Shown piece by piece: positions 1 to 7,467 of a stretch of 64,000 nucleotides of DNA (the first letter of the stretch is position 1; each line of letters opens with the position of its first letter). The notes under the pieces are model-generated. The model saw only the letters and a list, made by a program, of their open reading frames with translations. It was not told the origin of the DNA and ran no database searches. The DNA is from Parvularculaceae bacterium (GTDB lineage: Bacteria; Pseudomonadota; Alphaproteobacteria; Caulobacterales; Parvularculaceae), in the NCBI GenBank assembly GCA_021776465.1, contig JAJFFU010000216.1:1-64000 (forward strand), in the 5' to 3' direction. The translations under genes were made by a program, and so were the position numbers.

Positions 1-147
1 CTTTTTGGGTTTTGGCATTGTTTTGCTTTATTCTCGGGGAGGGGTCTTCCCTGTTTGGGGTGAACCATGCCAGCCCTCAAGGCAGCCCCTGATTAGGGGC
101 TACTTAGGGGCTATTTTGTGAGCGATTACTATTGTCAGAAAGAATCG

Positions 148-155
148 TATATTTG
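148..155 (+). promoter_or_regulatory. -7 box upstream of the tmRNA acceptor piece
   Basis: TATATTTG matches the Bacteroidota -7 consensus TAnnTTTG. No TTTG lies 19-20 bp upstream, so the match is half a promoter. A start near 160 would put the 5' end just before the tmRNA acceptor piece. Confidence 0.4.
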
Positions 156-160
156 GAGAA

Positions 161-545
161 TCAATTTGTTTGAGTTCTTTCTAGTATCGTTCTGCCTGGA
201 CGCGGGTTCGACGCCCGCCACCTCCACACTTCCTGTTATAAGCGCAAGCTTTAGGAGTAAGAGTGGTGCAGATGCCGGAGTCTTTACTGACATTGAAGGC
301 TATCCCTGCATTTACCGCTTGACACGGTGCCTGATGCAAGATAAGGGCATGTTAACGTGTCACAGAAACTCTTCCTTGGACGCTGCAAAGCAAAAAAGGA
401 ATATGGGGGTGGTCTTGGATTTGACAGCAGATCGTAATAAGAATTAGAATTGATATGCCTTTAAATGGCAACCTTGATACCATGAAAGCCGCAGCTTAAT
501 TGCTGCCGTATTTCAACCGCTTTTGGGAATAGCGTCAAACCCACT
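161..545 (+). ncRNA. ssrA: Circularly permuted (two-piece) tmRNA
   Basis: tmRNA rescues stalled ribosomes and tags the nascent peptide for degradation. The 3' tRNA-like half comes first: T-stem GCGGG (202-206), T-loop TTCGACG, CCCGC (214-218), acceptor strand CACCTCC (219-225) and discriminator A226. The 5' half lies about 180 nt downstream: GGGGGTG (405-411), which pairs with 219-225 over seven pairs including one G-U, followed by GGATTTGAC (417-425), the conserved tmRNA D-loop-like motif. The tag frame runs 467-499 (GGC AAC CTT GAT ACC ATG AAA GCC GCA GCT TAA) and ends in Ala-Ala-Ala. Its stop lies in a GCAGC/GCTGC hairpin, as in the usual tag-stop helix. A terminator follows at 546. The order acceptor piece, intervening segment (227-404), coding piece is that of permuted tmRNA genes. 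CCA is not encoded (CAC follows A226). The outer ends, resume codon and pseudoknots are estimates. Confidence 0.85.
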
Positions 546-577
546 GAAAGCTCCGACTAGCGGAGCTTTCTTGTTTT
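546..577 (+). terminator. Rho-independent terminator of the tmRNA gene
   Basis: GAAAGCTCCG (546-555), loop ACTAG, CGGAGCTTTC (561-570), then TTGTTTT: a perfect 10-bp stem with a T-rich tail. Confidence 0.9.
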
Positions 578-603
578 CATGTGATTTCTGTGGGAAACTA
601 TTC

Positions 604-621
604 ATTATCTATCAAGATAAT
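604..621. promoter_or_regulatory. Dyad motif ATTATCT..AAGATAAT, copy 1
   Basis: ATTATCTATCAAGATAAT has one mismatch to a perfect 8+2+8 palindrome. It is followed by TTTG (621-624) and TATATTTG (636-643), whose spacing is too short for a standard promoter. Related dyads lie at 14980, 31027, 36164, 47484 and 54999, each in a gap before a transcription unit. Confidence 0.5.
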
Positions 622-684
622 TTGTTTTATTCTTATATATTTGCAAGGTATTACATATGTATATGTGTTTTAACACCATAAATT

Positions 685-1317
685 ATGCAGCAGATAACCT
701 CAATTGAGGAGAAGAAAGTCACTTCGGACCTCGTGAATATATTCACCGCACATCGTTTTGATTACTCTACAAAGCAAGGACGAGAAATGGCTCGGGCGAT
801 CAGAACCTTAATCCTATCCAATATGCCTGACACAGATATCAAGCGTGCAAGATTTAGAATTCTTGATCCAACTCTCAATACGGAGGGGGCGGACTGTCCA
901 GTATGCACCCAGAGAGTTCAGTATTACAGGCGCAGCATTTACAATAAAATGGCCCGATGTTTAATTGTACTCTACCACCTCAACCGGAGGGACACTTCTC
1001 AATATCATCATATCAATGACATCACTAAAGGTGTAACTGATAGTAGTGGAGATTTTGCTAAGTTCCTCTACTGGGGACTTATTGAACAGAAGCCTAAAGA
1101 TGATTCTGATAAAAAGAAGAAGACGAGTGGGTTTTGGAGAATTACAGAAAAAGGAAAGCGATTCGTGAGAGGGGAAGTGCGGGTATGGAAGCAGGCTATT
1201 GTGTTTAATAGTAAGTGTTATGGATTTGTAACAAAAGATGATCAGGCGGATTCCTTGACTATTCAACAAGCTCTAGGGGCCGACTTTAATTACTCCGAAT
1301 TAATGCAAGTCGCTTAA
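685..1317 (+). CDS. Phage protein with a Cys pair and winged-helix-like C-terminus
   Basis: 210 aa. An N-terminal region is followed by a Cys pair (CPVC, about residue 72) and a probable winged-helix segment at 120-165 (FAKFLYWGLIEQK, then SGFWRITEKGKRFVRGEV). That pattern recurs in phage DNA-binding proteins of unknown role. It is the first gene after the tmRNA terminator, about 60 bp below a dyad motif, so it may open the operon. The stop overlaps the next start by one base. DNA binding is inferred from the pattern only. Confidence 0.75.
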   Translation: MQQITSIEEKKVTSDLVNIFTAHRFDYSTKQGREMARAIRTLILSNMPDTDIKRARFRILDPTLNTEGADCPVCTQRVQYYRRSIYNKMARCLIVLYHLNRRDTSQYHHINDITKGVTDSSGDFAKFLYWGLIEQKPKDDSDKKKKTSGFWRITEKGKRFVRGEVRVWKQAIVFNSKCYGFVTKDDQADSLTIQQALGADFNYSELMQVA

Positions 1318-1649
1318 TGACAGCTACCAAAGAAGATATAAACTGGGATATGTGGCGCAAGACCGATATAAATAAATATGAATGTGATCTCGGTACTATG
1401 CGTAAGGCCGTTGTTGTGCGATATTACAGAGACGACAGTACAGTGGTTGCTCGAAAACATTTATGGTGGGCAATATCGCCAACAAGTTGGTTTCCTTTTA
1501 GTGATGATCAAAGAGAGGAATCTTTTGATTCGCCTTATGAATGCATGGTATACGCGCAGAAAATAATAATGGAGTGGCTCGGAAGTATATATGCCGATAC
1601 CCCAAAATTAAGATTAGAAATCCCCAGTGAGAAAGCTAACAATAAATAA
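1317..1649 (+). CDS. Hypothetical protein, 110 aa
   Basis: Not recognised. An acidic, Trp-rich soluble protein of mixed alpha/beta type, with no membrane segment or metal-binding motif. It starts inside the stop codon of the preceding gene (TAATG), which suggests translational coupling. Confidence 0.65.
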   Translation: MTATKEDINWDMWRKTDINKYECDLGTMRKAVVVRYYRDDSTVVARKHLWWAISPTSWFPFSDDQREESFDSPYECMVYAQKIIMEWLGSIYADTPKLRLEIPSEKANNK

Positions 1650-1656
1650 CAGCATT

Positions 1657-2742
1657 ATGATAACAGAAGCAAAAAAAGAACTGAACGATTTCATTTTAGC
1701 CATGAAAACAGAGGACGGCTATAATATATCATCATTGATTCGGAATAGAATAGTCAGCAAATTTGGTCAAATTCTTTCCCAACAACAGGAGCAGGGCGAG
1801 AAGGCAACGGAGGACGTATGGGAATCAATCCAAAAGACGGGAGATTACAAGCTATTACGAGACTCGGAAAAGGGTGTCTTGCCCGATGAAATAGTTGGGG
1901 GTGCCGCACACATGGTTGGTGATTGGAATAGGTCTGGACTTGTATCACACGATGACGGGTCAACGATCTTATCTAAGCTAATAGACTTTTTACATAAGCA
2001 CTCCCCACCCCCTCGAACAGTAGAGATAGATTCGGATTGTGAAATAAAAGCGGAAGAGTCATATAGGGAGGTAAAAGATACAATGCCTTTTGGAGATGAA
2101 GAGTACCATTATATTCAGGGCTTCATTCATGGGGCAAATAATAGCAATTTTTCATGTAAATTCTTTCAATTAGACCCAACGACAAGTAGTGCAACAAAAT
2201 GTATATGCGGTAGAGAAAAATTTGAGCACTGTAAAGCAACTGGGCGGGGTTCATTGATCCACCCTCTACAAAGAACACATGAAAAACCAGAAAGGATGAA
2301 AGCAGAAATTACAAATGAGAATAAGCAGAAGTTCTTTGCGCTTTATTTATTCCAGTGGGTATACAAGTCGTTACAATATGATGGATGTGATGAGTTAATT
2401 CCACTCAGGGGGATTGATAGTGTCCACCCAAAAGATTACTTGAGACTCACCCCTCTCTCAATGATCTCTGATGAGGATGCGAAAGGATTTATGGCGGTCA
2501 TGAAGACCTCCCCAAAAGAGGCGGGGTTTGATTGTTCTTGGCAGAAACTACAAAAGGACCTATCGGAATGCGATCCAGCAGATCAAATGGGAACTATTTA
2601 TTTGATGGATTTCTACGGATGGATACTTGAGGGTATTGACTTCCTCCGATCCCGTGGCTACGCATTACCTTGGATGGGCCTATCAGTAGAAGAAATGGTA
2701 GAGGCTGGATGGATCAAGTTAGTCGAACCTAATAAGGAATAG
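1657..2742 (+). CDS. Fused paralogue; C-terminal half duplicates the 60207 protein
   Basis: 361 aa from ATG 1657; the frame is open from GTG 1627 inside the previous gene. The first ~210 residues include a Cys-rich stretch (CKFFQ, then KCICG and EHC). From residue 215 (MKAEITNENKQKFF) the protein matches the separate protein at 60207-60671, including LTPLSMISDEDA, IDFLRSRG and the end VEEMVEAGWIKLVEPNKE. DNA just before the junction is nearly identical at 2271 and 60168, but here it is read in another frame. This points to recombination between repeats that fused a foreign N-terminus to the module. Function unknown. Confidence 0.75.
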   Translation: MITEAKKELNDFILAMKTEDGYNISSLIRNRIVSKFGQILSQQQEQGEKATEDVWESIQKTGDYKLLRDSEKGVLPDEIVGGAAHMVGDWNRSGLVSHDDGSTILSKLIDFLHKHSPPPRTVEIDSDCEIKAEESYREVKDTMPFGDEEYHYIQGFIHGANNSNFSCKFFQLDPTTSSATKCICGREKFEHCKATGRGSLIHPLQRTHEKPERMKAEITNENKQKFFALYLFQWVYKSLQYDGCDELIPLRGIDSVHPKDYLRLTPLSMISDEDAKGFMAVMKTSPKEAGFDCSWQKLQKDLSECDPADQMGTIYLMDFYGWILEGIDFLRSRGYALPWMGLSVEEMVEAGWIKLVEPNKE

Positions 2743-2744
2743 TT

Positions 2745-2933
2745 ATGATGATAAAAAGAACAATTCTATACGTATCACTGTGTTTCCTATACGGTATAGT
2801 AATGGGTGTGAGGCATCCTGGAATAGAGCCAAGCGGTAGATTCATGCTTACTCATATTGAAACGTACTTGTTTCTTTTGATACTTCTAATAATTCGATGG
2901 ATAACCACCCCAAAAATCGGGGGAATAAAATAA
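2745..2933 (+). CDS. Small membrane protein
   Basis: 62 aa (or 61 from ATG 2748). Two hydrophobic segments at about 5-21 and 38-53. The last ten codons are encoded by the first copy of linker A (2903-2942), which is non-coding at its other sites, so the C-terminus may be an accident of cassette joining. Confidence 0.5.
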   Translation: MMIKRTILYVSLCFLYGIVMGVRHPGIEPSGRFMLTHIETYLFLLILLIIRWITTPKIGGIK

Positions 2934-2942
2934 GATGAGATG
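2903..2942 (+). repeat. Linker A, copy 1
   Basis: AACCACCCC, AAAAATC, GGGGGAATAAAATAAGATGAG and the next gene's ATG. CCCC (2908-2911) can pair with GGGG (2919-2922) around a 7-nt loop. Near-identical copies lie at 21074, 21492, 21861 and 60794, each before a different gene. Confidence 0.85.
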
Positions 2943-3206
2943 AAAGCAATATGGAAATATGAATTAAAACCCACTGACGACCAGAACATTGAAATGCCTG
3001 ATGGAGCAGAGATATTAACGATGCAATGTCAAGGCGAAACACCTTGCTTGTGGGTTCTTGTTGATCCAACAAAACGCAAGAAAATTAGGAGGTTTGAAAT
3101 ATTTGGAACCGGTCATACAATGGATGTGCTTTCAGTTAGCACATACGTAGGAACTTACCAACTCAAGGATGGTCAATTGGTGTTCCATGTATTTGAGCAG
3201 CCCTAA
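2940..3206 (+). CDS. Conserved phage protein (KAIWKYEL type)
   Basis: 88 aa. It opens with MKAIWKYEL and continues MPDGAEILTMQCQGETPCLW, VDPTKR, FEIFGTGH, VSTYVGTYQ and LVFHVFE. I recall this pattern from small all-beta phage proteins of unknown function. The ATG is the last part of linker A, and linker B follows the stop. The same two linkers frame an unrelated gene at 21112-21294. Confidence 0.8.
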   Translation: MKAIWKYELKPTDDQNIEMPDGAEILTMQCQGETPCLWVLVDPTKRKKIRRFEIFGTGHTMDVLSVSTYVGTYQLKDGQLVFHVFEQP

Positions 3207-3222
3207 AGCAAATAGGCATTTA
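3198..3222 (+). repeat. Linker B, copy 1
   Basis: 25 bp identical to 21286-21310, spanning the end of the upstream gene (CAGCCCTAA) and AGCAAATAGGCATTTA. With linker A it brackets an exchangeable gene. Confidence 0.8.
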
Positions 3223-3233
3223 AACTAAGAGAG

Positions 3234-3881
3234 ATGGAAAAGAAGGTGAGATTATTTAACGGGTGTCCAGGGTTCGGAGCCAACACGCATCTTCTCGATG
3301 GTAAATATGAGGTAACCCATGTTGAAATGTTTCAGAAGATTGCAGACGTCAATAAAGAATTACACCCTGGCCACACAGTTATTGTGGGTGACTCTTACGA
3401 TTACTTTCAGGCCAATCATGATAAGTTTGACATGGCCTGGTTCTCACCTAATTGCCAAACCCACACCCGTATGGTTAAGGCTACCCGGCATAACGTTAAC
3501 AGAATCCCGGACATGACTGGTTTATATGGGTTGATAATATTTCTAACGCATTTTTATAGTGGGCCCTGGGTGGTGGAAAACGTAGTCCCTTTTTACAAAC
3601 CGCTGATTGAGCCAACGTTGAGAGTTGGGAGGCATTTGTTTTGGAGTAACAAAATGTTATTTGGAATTGAAGATGTTCCGAGGCCAAAAAATTTCATAAA
3701 CAACGCCAATATAGCAGGGGCAGACGCCATGAAAGAATGGCTTGGTCTGGATTTTGAAGGATATGTTTATTACAAGGGGAATCATTGCCCCGCTCAAACC
3801 CTTCGTAATTGTGTGCATCCGAAAATAGGAAAACAGATAATTGAACAGTTAACCCCCGGCTTCACGGCCCGGATAAATTGA
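3234..3881 (+). CDS. DNA (cytosine-5) methyltransferase, orphan
   Basis: 215 aa. It methylates C5 of cytosine in DNA using SAM. Motifs: FNGCPGFGANTH near the N-terminus (motif I), SPNCQTHT around residue 63 (motif IV, where the usual form is PPCQ; the Cys is the expected nucleophile), WVVENV around residue 108 (motif VI) and NCVHPKIGKQI near the C-terminus (motif X). At 215 aa it is shorter than typical bacterial enzymes (300-400 aa), so its target-recognition region is small. No endonuclease lies beside it, so its likely role is masking phage DNA from host restriction. Confidence 0.85.
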   Translation: MEKKVRLFNGCPGFGANTHLLDGKYEVTHVEMFQKIADVNKELHPGHTVIVGDSYDYFQANHDKFDMAWFSPNCQTHTRMVKATRHNVNRIPDMTGLYGLIIFLTHFYSGPWVVENVVPFYKPLIEPTLRVGRHLFWSNKMLFGIEDVPRPKNFINNANIAGADAMKEWLGLDFEGYVYYKGNHCPAQTLRNCVHPKIGKQIIEQLTPGFTARIN

Positions 3882-3885
3882 GATT

Positions 3886-4119
3886 ATGACAGAGGTTTTC
3901 TATTGTGAGCAATGCGGTGAAGAAATGAAACTGCAAAAGAGACTTTCAAACGGTAAGACAAAAGGCGGTACGTATAGGCGCAGAAGATTTGAATGCTCAA
4001 GCATGGCATGTGATCACACGGAGGTTATTTATGCTAGTGGATATAAGGACGGTCACACCGAAAGATTTAAAAGATTCGAAAGCCTTGATATTGAAAAGCA
4101 CGACACAGAAGACAATTAA
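3886..4119 (+). CDS. Small zinc-ribbon-like protein
   Basis: 77 aa. CEQC near residue 8 and CSSMACDH near residue 42 form a CxxC...CxxxxC-type metal site around a basic linker (RRRRFEC). Such proteins often bind nucleic acid; this one is otherwise unknown. It follows the methyltransferase by 4 bp. Confidence 0.7.
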   Translation: MTEVFYCEQCGEEMKLQKRLSNGKTKGGTYRRRRFECSSMACDHTEVIYASGYKDGHTERFKRFESLDIEKHDTEDN

Positions 4120-4130
4120 ATTGAAAAGAG

Positions 4131-4433
4131 ATGGCTAATAAAATATCGAAAGAAAAAACATTACAGCTTCAAACAGCTCACAAGCTACTTAGATCAGCCG
4201 TAGACCACAGCACTAAAACATCTATGAGTTATGATCGGATAGCCGAACTAATGGTTGATTTAAATACCCAAATGCTCACGGAGTTTATAGAGGGGATTGA
4301 GTGGCCCGAAACAAATAAAACCCCTGATTTACATTCTAGCCTAATGTATCCATATACGGTTGGTCAGAAAGAAATGCGAGAAAGAATCAAATCAATACTA
4401 ACCAAACGCCTTGAGGAGATCAAGGGGGAATAA
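4131..4433 (+). CDS. Hypothetical protein, paralogue of 5187
   Basis: 100 aa, helical, charged. It shares TQML..FIEG.EWP in the middle and IKS.LTK.LEEIK at the C-terminus with the 115-aa protein at 5187-5534. Function unknown. Confidence 0.7.
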   Translation: MANKISKEKTLQLQTAHKLLRSAVDHSTKTSMSYDRIAELMVDLNTQMLTEFIEGIEWPETNKTPDLHSSLMYPYTVGQKEMRERIKSILTKRLEEIKGE

Positions 4434-4444
4434 ATAAAACAACT

Positions 4445-4795
4445 ATGAGAACAATAAAATTTAGAGGGAAACGAATTGATAACGATGAGTGGGTTTATGG
4501 GTATATGACAGTCACACCTCAATCTGAACATCATTTTATAGGAAGCGGAACAATGGGTACTTGGATAATTGTATATCCCGAAACAGTCGGCCAATACACC
4601 GGACCGAAAGACAAGAACGGGAAAGAGATTTACGGCGGTGATATAATCCAAACAGCCACAGGGAGTACATCGGTAGTTGAATGGAGTGATATTCATGTTA
4701 CTTGGATTATCGGCGAAGAGTTTCTATTTGAAATGAACTTTGCAAGAGATGAAATAATTGGCAACATCCACGACAACCCCGAACTGATTAAATAA
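4445..4795 (+). CDS. YopX family phage protein
   Basis: 116 aa. Family signature: KFRGKRIDNDEWVYG, then VGQYTGPKDKNGKEIYGGDI, and the end IIGNIHDNPEL. YopX proteins are common in phages of Firmicutes and Bacteroidota and have an SH3-like beta fold; their role is unknown. A divergent relative lies at 5768-6187. Confidence 0.9.
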   Translation: MRTIKFRGKRIDNDEWVYGYMTVTPQSEHHFIGSGTMGTWIIVYPETVGQYTGPKDKNGKEIYGGDIIQTATGSTSVVEWSDIHVTWIIGEEFLFEMNFARDEIIGNIHDNPELIK

Positions 4796-4802
4796 TTGAA
4801 CT

Positions 4803-5162
4803 ATGGAATTGACAGGAAAGAAAATACTTGATGCGTGTTGTGGTAGTCGAATGTTCTGGTTTGATAAGTCTAACCCGAATGTAGTGTTTGCGGACATACG
4901 TGATGAAAAGCACACGCTTTGCGATGGACGTGAATTGGACATATCACCTGATGTCATAGTTGATTTCCGGTCAATGCCTTTTGATGATGATACGTTCAGC
5001 CTGGTTGTATTCGATCCGCCACACCTAAAGAGTCTGGGGAAAAACAGTTGGATGGCAAAAAAGTACGGTGTATTAAATTACAACTGGGAACACGATTTAC
5101 TTCAGGGCTTCAAAGAGTGCATGCGAGTACTTAAGCCAAACGGAACCTTGAATGTTAAGTAG
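4803..5162 (+). CDS. Class I SAM-dependent methyltransferase, C-terminally short
   Basis: 119 aa. KKILDACCGSRMFWFDKS is the SAM-binding motif and FSLVVFDPPHL a DPP(Y/H) catalytic loop; the frame ends at RVLKPNGTLNVK. Relatives I recall run about 40 residues further, so this copy looks truncated and may be inactive. Substrate unknown. Confidence 0.75.
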   Translation: MELTGKKILDACCGSRMFWFDKSNPNVVFADIRDEKHTLCDGRELDISPDVIVDFRSMPFDDDTFSLVVFDPPHLKSLGKNSWMAKKYGVLNYNWEHDLLQGFKECMRVLKPNGTLNVK

Positions 5163-5186
5163 TAAGCTAGTGAAATTGAAAAAACA

Positions 5187-5534
5187 ATGAATAAGAAAAC
5201 ATTGGAAGAAAAGGTAAAGGCATTCTGTCTGGAATATTGGGGAGAGGGCGATTCAAGATCGTATGAGGACGATCATATTGACATGCTAACTAAGTTCCAC
5301 ACCCAAATGCTTGCGAAGTTCATAGAGGGGGTTGAGTGGCCGGATGAGAAGTATTTATCAGGAATATCCGACTCAACGCACCCAGAGAAAAAATTTGGAA
5401 ATAAAGTGCTTAATCCTAAATTCTTAGAAGGACTACGGTTAGGAACTGTTCATGGTGTTAGCCTCGGAGGAAACTTGATTATTACAGAAATCAAATCAAG
5501 ACTAACCAAAACCTTAGAGGAGATCAAGGCTTAA
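5187..5534 (+). CDS. Hypothetical protein, paralogue of 4131
   Basis: 115 aa, mostly helical. It keeps the TQMLAKFIEGVEWP core and IKSRLTKTLEEIKA tail of the 4131 gene, with a different middle (LGTVHGVSLGGN). Two genes apart, the pair suggests local duplication. Function unknown. Confidence 0.7.
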   Translation: MNKKTLEEKVKAFCLEYWGEGDSRSYEDDHIDMLTKFHTQMLAKFIEGVEWPDEKYLSGISDSTHPEKKFGNKVLNPKFLEGLRLGTVHGVSLGGNLIITEIKSRLTKTLEEIKA

Positions 5535-5545
5535 GAATTAGAGTT

Positions 5546-5758
5546 ATGATACCATTAGTAGAAGAACCGAAAGGATATTTTAATGAGCGGGAAACACATG
5601 AAAATTGCTATTTCAAATGTGGTGAAAAAACTAAATATTGGCATTGGAGAACAAACCAGCCAATATGTAAAGAATGTGCTAAAAATCGTAAAGTGGCAGA
5701 GGTTGAAAAATGCACGCCAAAATATAAGCCACCGACTAAATCTGAATACATTAAATAA
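5546..5758 (+). CDS. Small Cys-rich protein
   Basis: 70 aa. NCYFKCG near residue 21 and CKEC near residue 41 give a possible zinc site; the tail is Lys-rich. Not recognised. Confidence 0.6.
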   Translation: MIPLVEEPKGYFNERETHENCYFKCGEKTKYWHWRTNQPICKECAKNRKVAEVEKCTPKYKPPTKSEYIK

Positions 5759-5767
5759 TTGAAGATT

Positions 5768-6187
5768 ATGAAAAGAGAAATTAAATTCAAATTTGTTGTG
5801 AAATCTCAAGAAGGGACGACGGTTATATCACGTGCCTTTAGCTTAGATGAGATTCTGAAAAACGCAATTACCGAAGAAGAGATAATTGAATCGCTTATTC
5901 CAAATGAATGTCAGTCATCTACTTGCAATACTGAATCACAAAATTTCTGTGACTGTGCAGGAGACGAATGGGAGACAGCAAAAATCATAGGGAAGCTGCC
6001 ATTCAGTGGACTTAATGATATTTATTCGGGGGATATTAACTCAGAGGGGTACGTGTGTACATGGGATGAATCACTTTGTGCCTTTGTGTGGTATATGGAT
6101 GAAGGTTTTCAAGCGTTAACTGAAGAGACTGTCTCAACTCAAATAGTTGGAAATATACATGACAACACTAATACATTAAATGTGTGA
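5768..6187 (+). CDS. Divergent YopX-like protein
   Basis: 139 aa from ATG 5768 (TTG 5759 directly follows the previous stop and is less likely). The end TQIVGNIHDNTN matches the YopX C-terminal signature, and FSGLNDIYSGDINSEGYVCTW fits the SH3-like part. The middle carries four Cys (CQSSTCN, CDC). Confidence 0.6.
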   Translation: MKREIKFKFVVKSQEGTTVISRAFSLDEILKNAITEEEIIESLIPNECQSSTCNTESQNFCDCAGDEWETAKIIGKLPFSGLNDIYSGDINSEGYVCTWDESLCAFVWYMDEGFQALTEETVSTQIVGNIHDNTNTLNV

Positions 6188-6190
6188 ATA

Positions 6191-6643
6191 ATGGAACTGA
6201 AAGGACAAGCGAAAAAAGATTTTGATAAGTGGGCAAACAAGAAGAGTTATTTCTTGCTTGACCCTCACGATGGTAAATGTTGGACATGTGATTACTTGGA
6301 ATGGAAGGACGTAAAACCTGCCATGCAATACGGAGTTTATATTGAATATATCCGAGAAGAACGCAATGTGTTGATAAACGCGTATAGAAATGGGAGTGGT
6401 TATTTGTGGCAAATGGAGGAAGCGGAGAGCGGTACTTCATTAGGTTGGTGTGAATTCACGGGAGACGATCCAGAATCAGGAACTTTCACTAGTTACGATA
6501 AGGCAATAGAAGATGCAATAATGCTGGAACTAAGTGGTGGCCTTGAAGAGTTTAAAAAGGATGTTCCTCCAAAGAAATTCCATTGGGGTAACTATGCAGG
6601 TTGGCTTATTGATAACAACCAAAAAGACGGAAATAATGAATAA
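6191..6643 (+). CDS. Hypothetical protein; truncated paralogue at 21918
   Basis: 150 aa. Its C-terminal 40 residues (LELSGGLEEFKKD, FHWGNYAGWLIDNNQ) recur in a 46-aa gene at 21918-22058. Both are followed by members of one downstream family, so a two-gene cassette was duplicated. Function unknown. Confidence 0.75.
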   Translation: MELKGQAKKDFDKWANKKSYFLLDPHDGKCWTCDYLEWKDVKPAMQYGVYIEYIREERNVLINAYRNGSGYLWQMEEAESGTSLGWCEFTGDDPESGTFTSYDKAIEDAIMLELSGGLEEFKKDVPPKKFHWGNYAGWLIDNNQKDGNNE

Positions 6644-7091
6644 TGAATTGAAATATTACGTAGACACAAATCTGAAAGTACAGTGGCACGGAAAAGAATT
6701 CAAATTATCTGGTGTAGCAAATCAGAGTGTGGTTGTTTATGACCAATCGTCCAGATTCGAACCAAAAATAAAAGATATTAAGCCCATCGTGCGAAAGCTG
6801 TCCAGACTTACTCAACCTATAACGGTATCGGGTTATAATAAAGGTGAGACATTTACACCACTTGATGAACTAAGAAAGAGATGGTCTTACATCAGAGAAG
6901 AAGAGGGTAAAATTTGTTACTATCTAGATGAATCAGCGGGGGTTGGTATTTGGTTCGGTGATGAGGATTGGAGTTTTGGATTAAATGACAATCTTCCTTT
7001 TTGGGTGACACAATTACTATGTGAATGGCACTTCTGGATATTCGACCAAGAGGACTTTGAAACTAACAAGGTGGCTGAACTGACTCTCTGA
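6636..7091 (+). CDS. Hypothetical protein, paralogue of 22048
   Basis: 151 aa from ATG 6636, overlapping the previous gene by 8 bp. The frame is open upstream to 6534, but the paralogue at 22048 starts at the matching Met (MNNELK versus MENELK). Shared core: IKPIVRKLS.LT.PITV and C-terminal WHFWIFDQEDFET. I recall similar proteins as phage hypotheticals. Confidence 0.75.
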   Translation: MNNELKYYVDTNLKVQWHGKEFKLSGVANQSVVVYDQSSRFEPKIKDIKPIVRKLSRLTQPITVSGYNKGETFTPLDELRKRWSYIREEEGKICYYLDESAGVGIWFGDEDWSFGLNDNLPFWVTQLLCEWHFWIFDQEDFETNKVAELTL

Positions 7092-7116
7092 GCTATTATG
7101 AGAGATTAAAAAAATA

Positions 7117-7467
7117 TTGATGATGACGAGCCCGCACTCACACCATAACGATATTATATATTGGTATCCCATTCTGAAGCTTTTAAGGGTGCCCACTCCT
7201 AAAACCATCCTGATAGACCCGAGGGTTAATCTGATGGAAATAGTGCTTGACAACAAAGAGGATAAGGGTTATGACTATTTCATTAAAAGACTTAAACTAG
7301 CTGCTTCACAGATTGGGTACCCATGTTTCTTGAGGTCTGGTCACACCAGCCATAAGCACGACTGGAAAGATTCGTGCTATCTAACTGAAGAGTCACAGAT
7401 TAAAGGGCATATTAACACCCTTGTGGAGTTCTGTGCGTGCTGTGATATGTTTGGCCTGCAACTATGA
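7117..7467 (+). CDS. Conserved phage protein with HTSxKHxW motif, possibly truncated
   Basis: 116 aa. KLLRVPTPKTILIDP is followed by IGYPCFLRSGHTSHKHDWKD. I recall larger phage proteins that start this way and continue past the point where this frame stops (EFCACCDMFGLQL), so it may be an N-terminal fragment. Its stop overlaps the next start by 4 bp. Confidence 0.6.
   Translation: MMMTSPHSHHNDIIYWYPILKLLRVPTPKTILIDPRVNLMEIVLDNKEDKGYDYFIKRLKLAASQIGYPCFLRSGHTSHKHDWKDSCYLTEESQIKGHINTLVEFCACCDMFGLQL

Noticed and set aside
118-447. 109-codon frame at the start of the window
   Set aside because: It runs through the tmRNA acceptor piece and intervening segment and includes the T-arm, so it is a chance frame.
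160-545. Ordinary one-piece tmRNA or a tmRNA 3'-end attachment site
   Set aside because: The 5' half with matching acceptor strand, D-loop motif and tag lies downstream of the 3' half and is followed by a terminator, which fits only the permuted form. No integrase gene is present.
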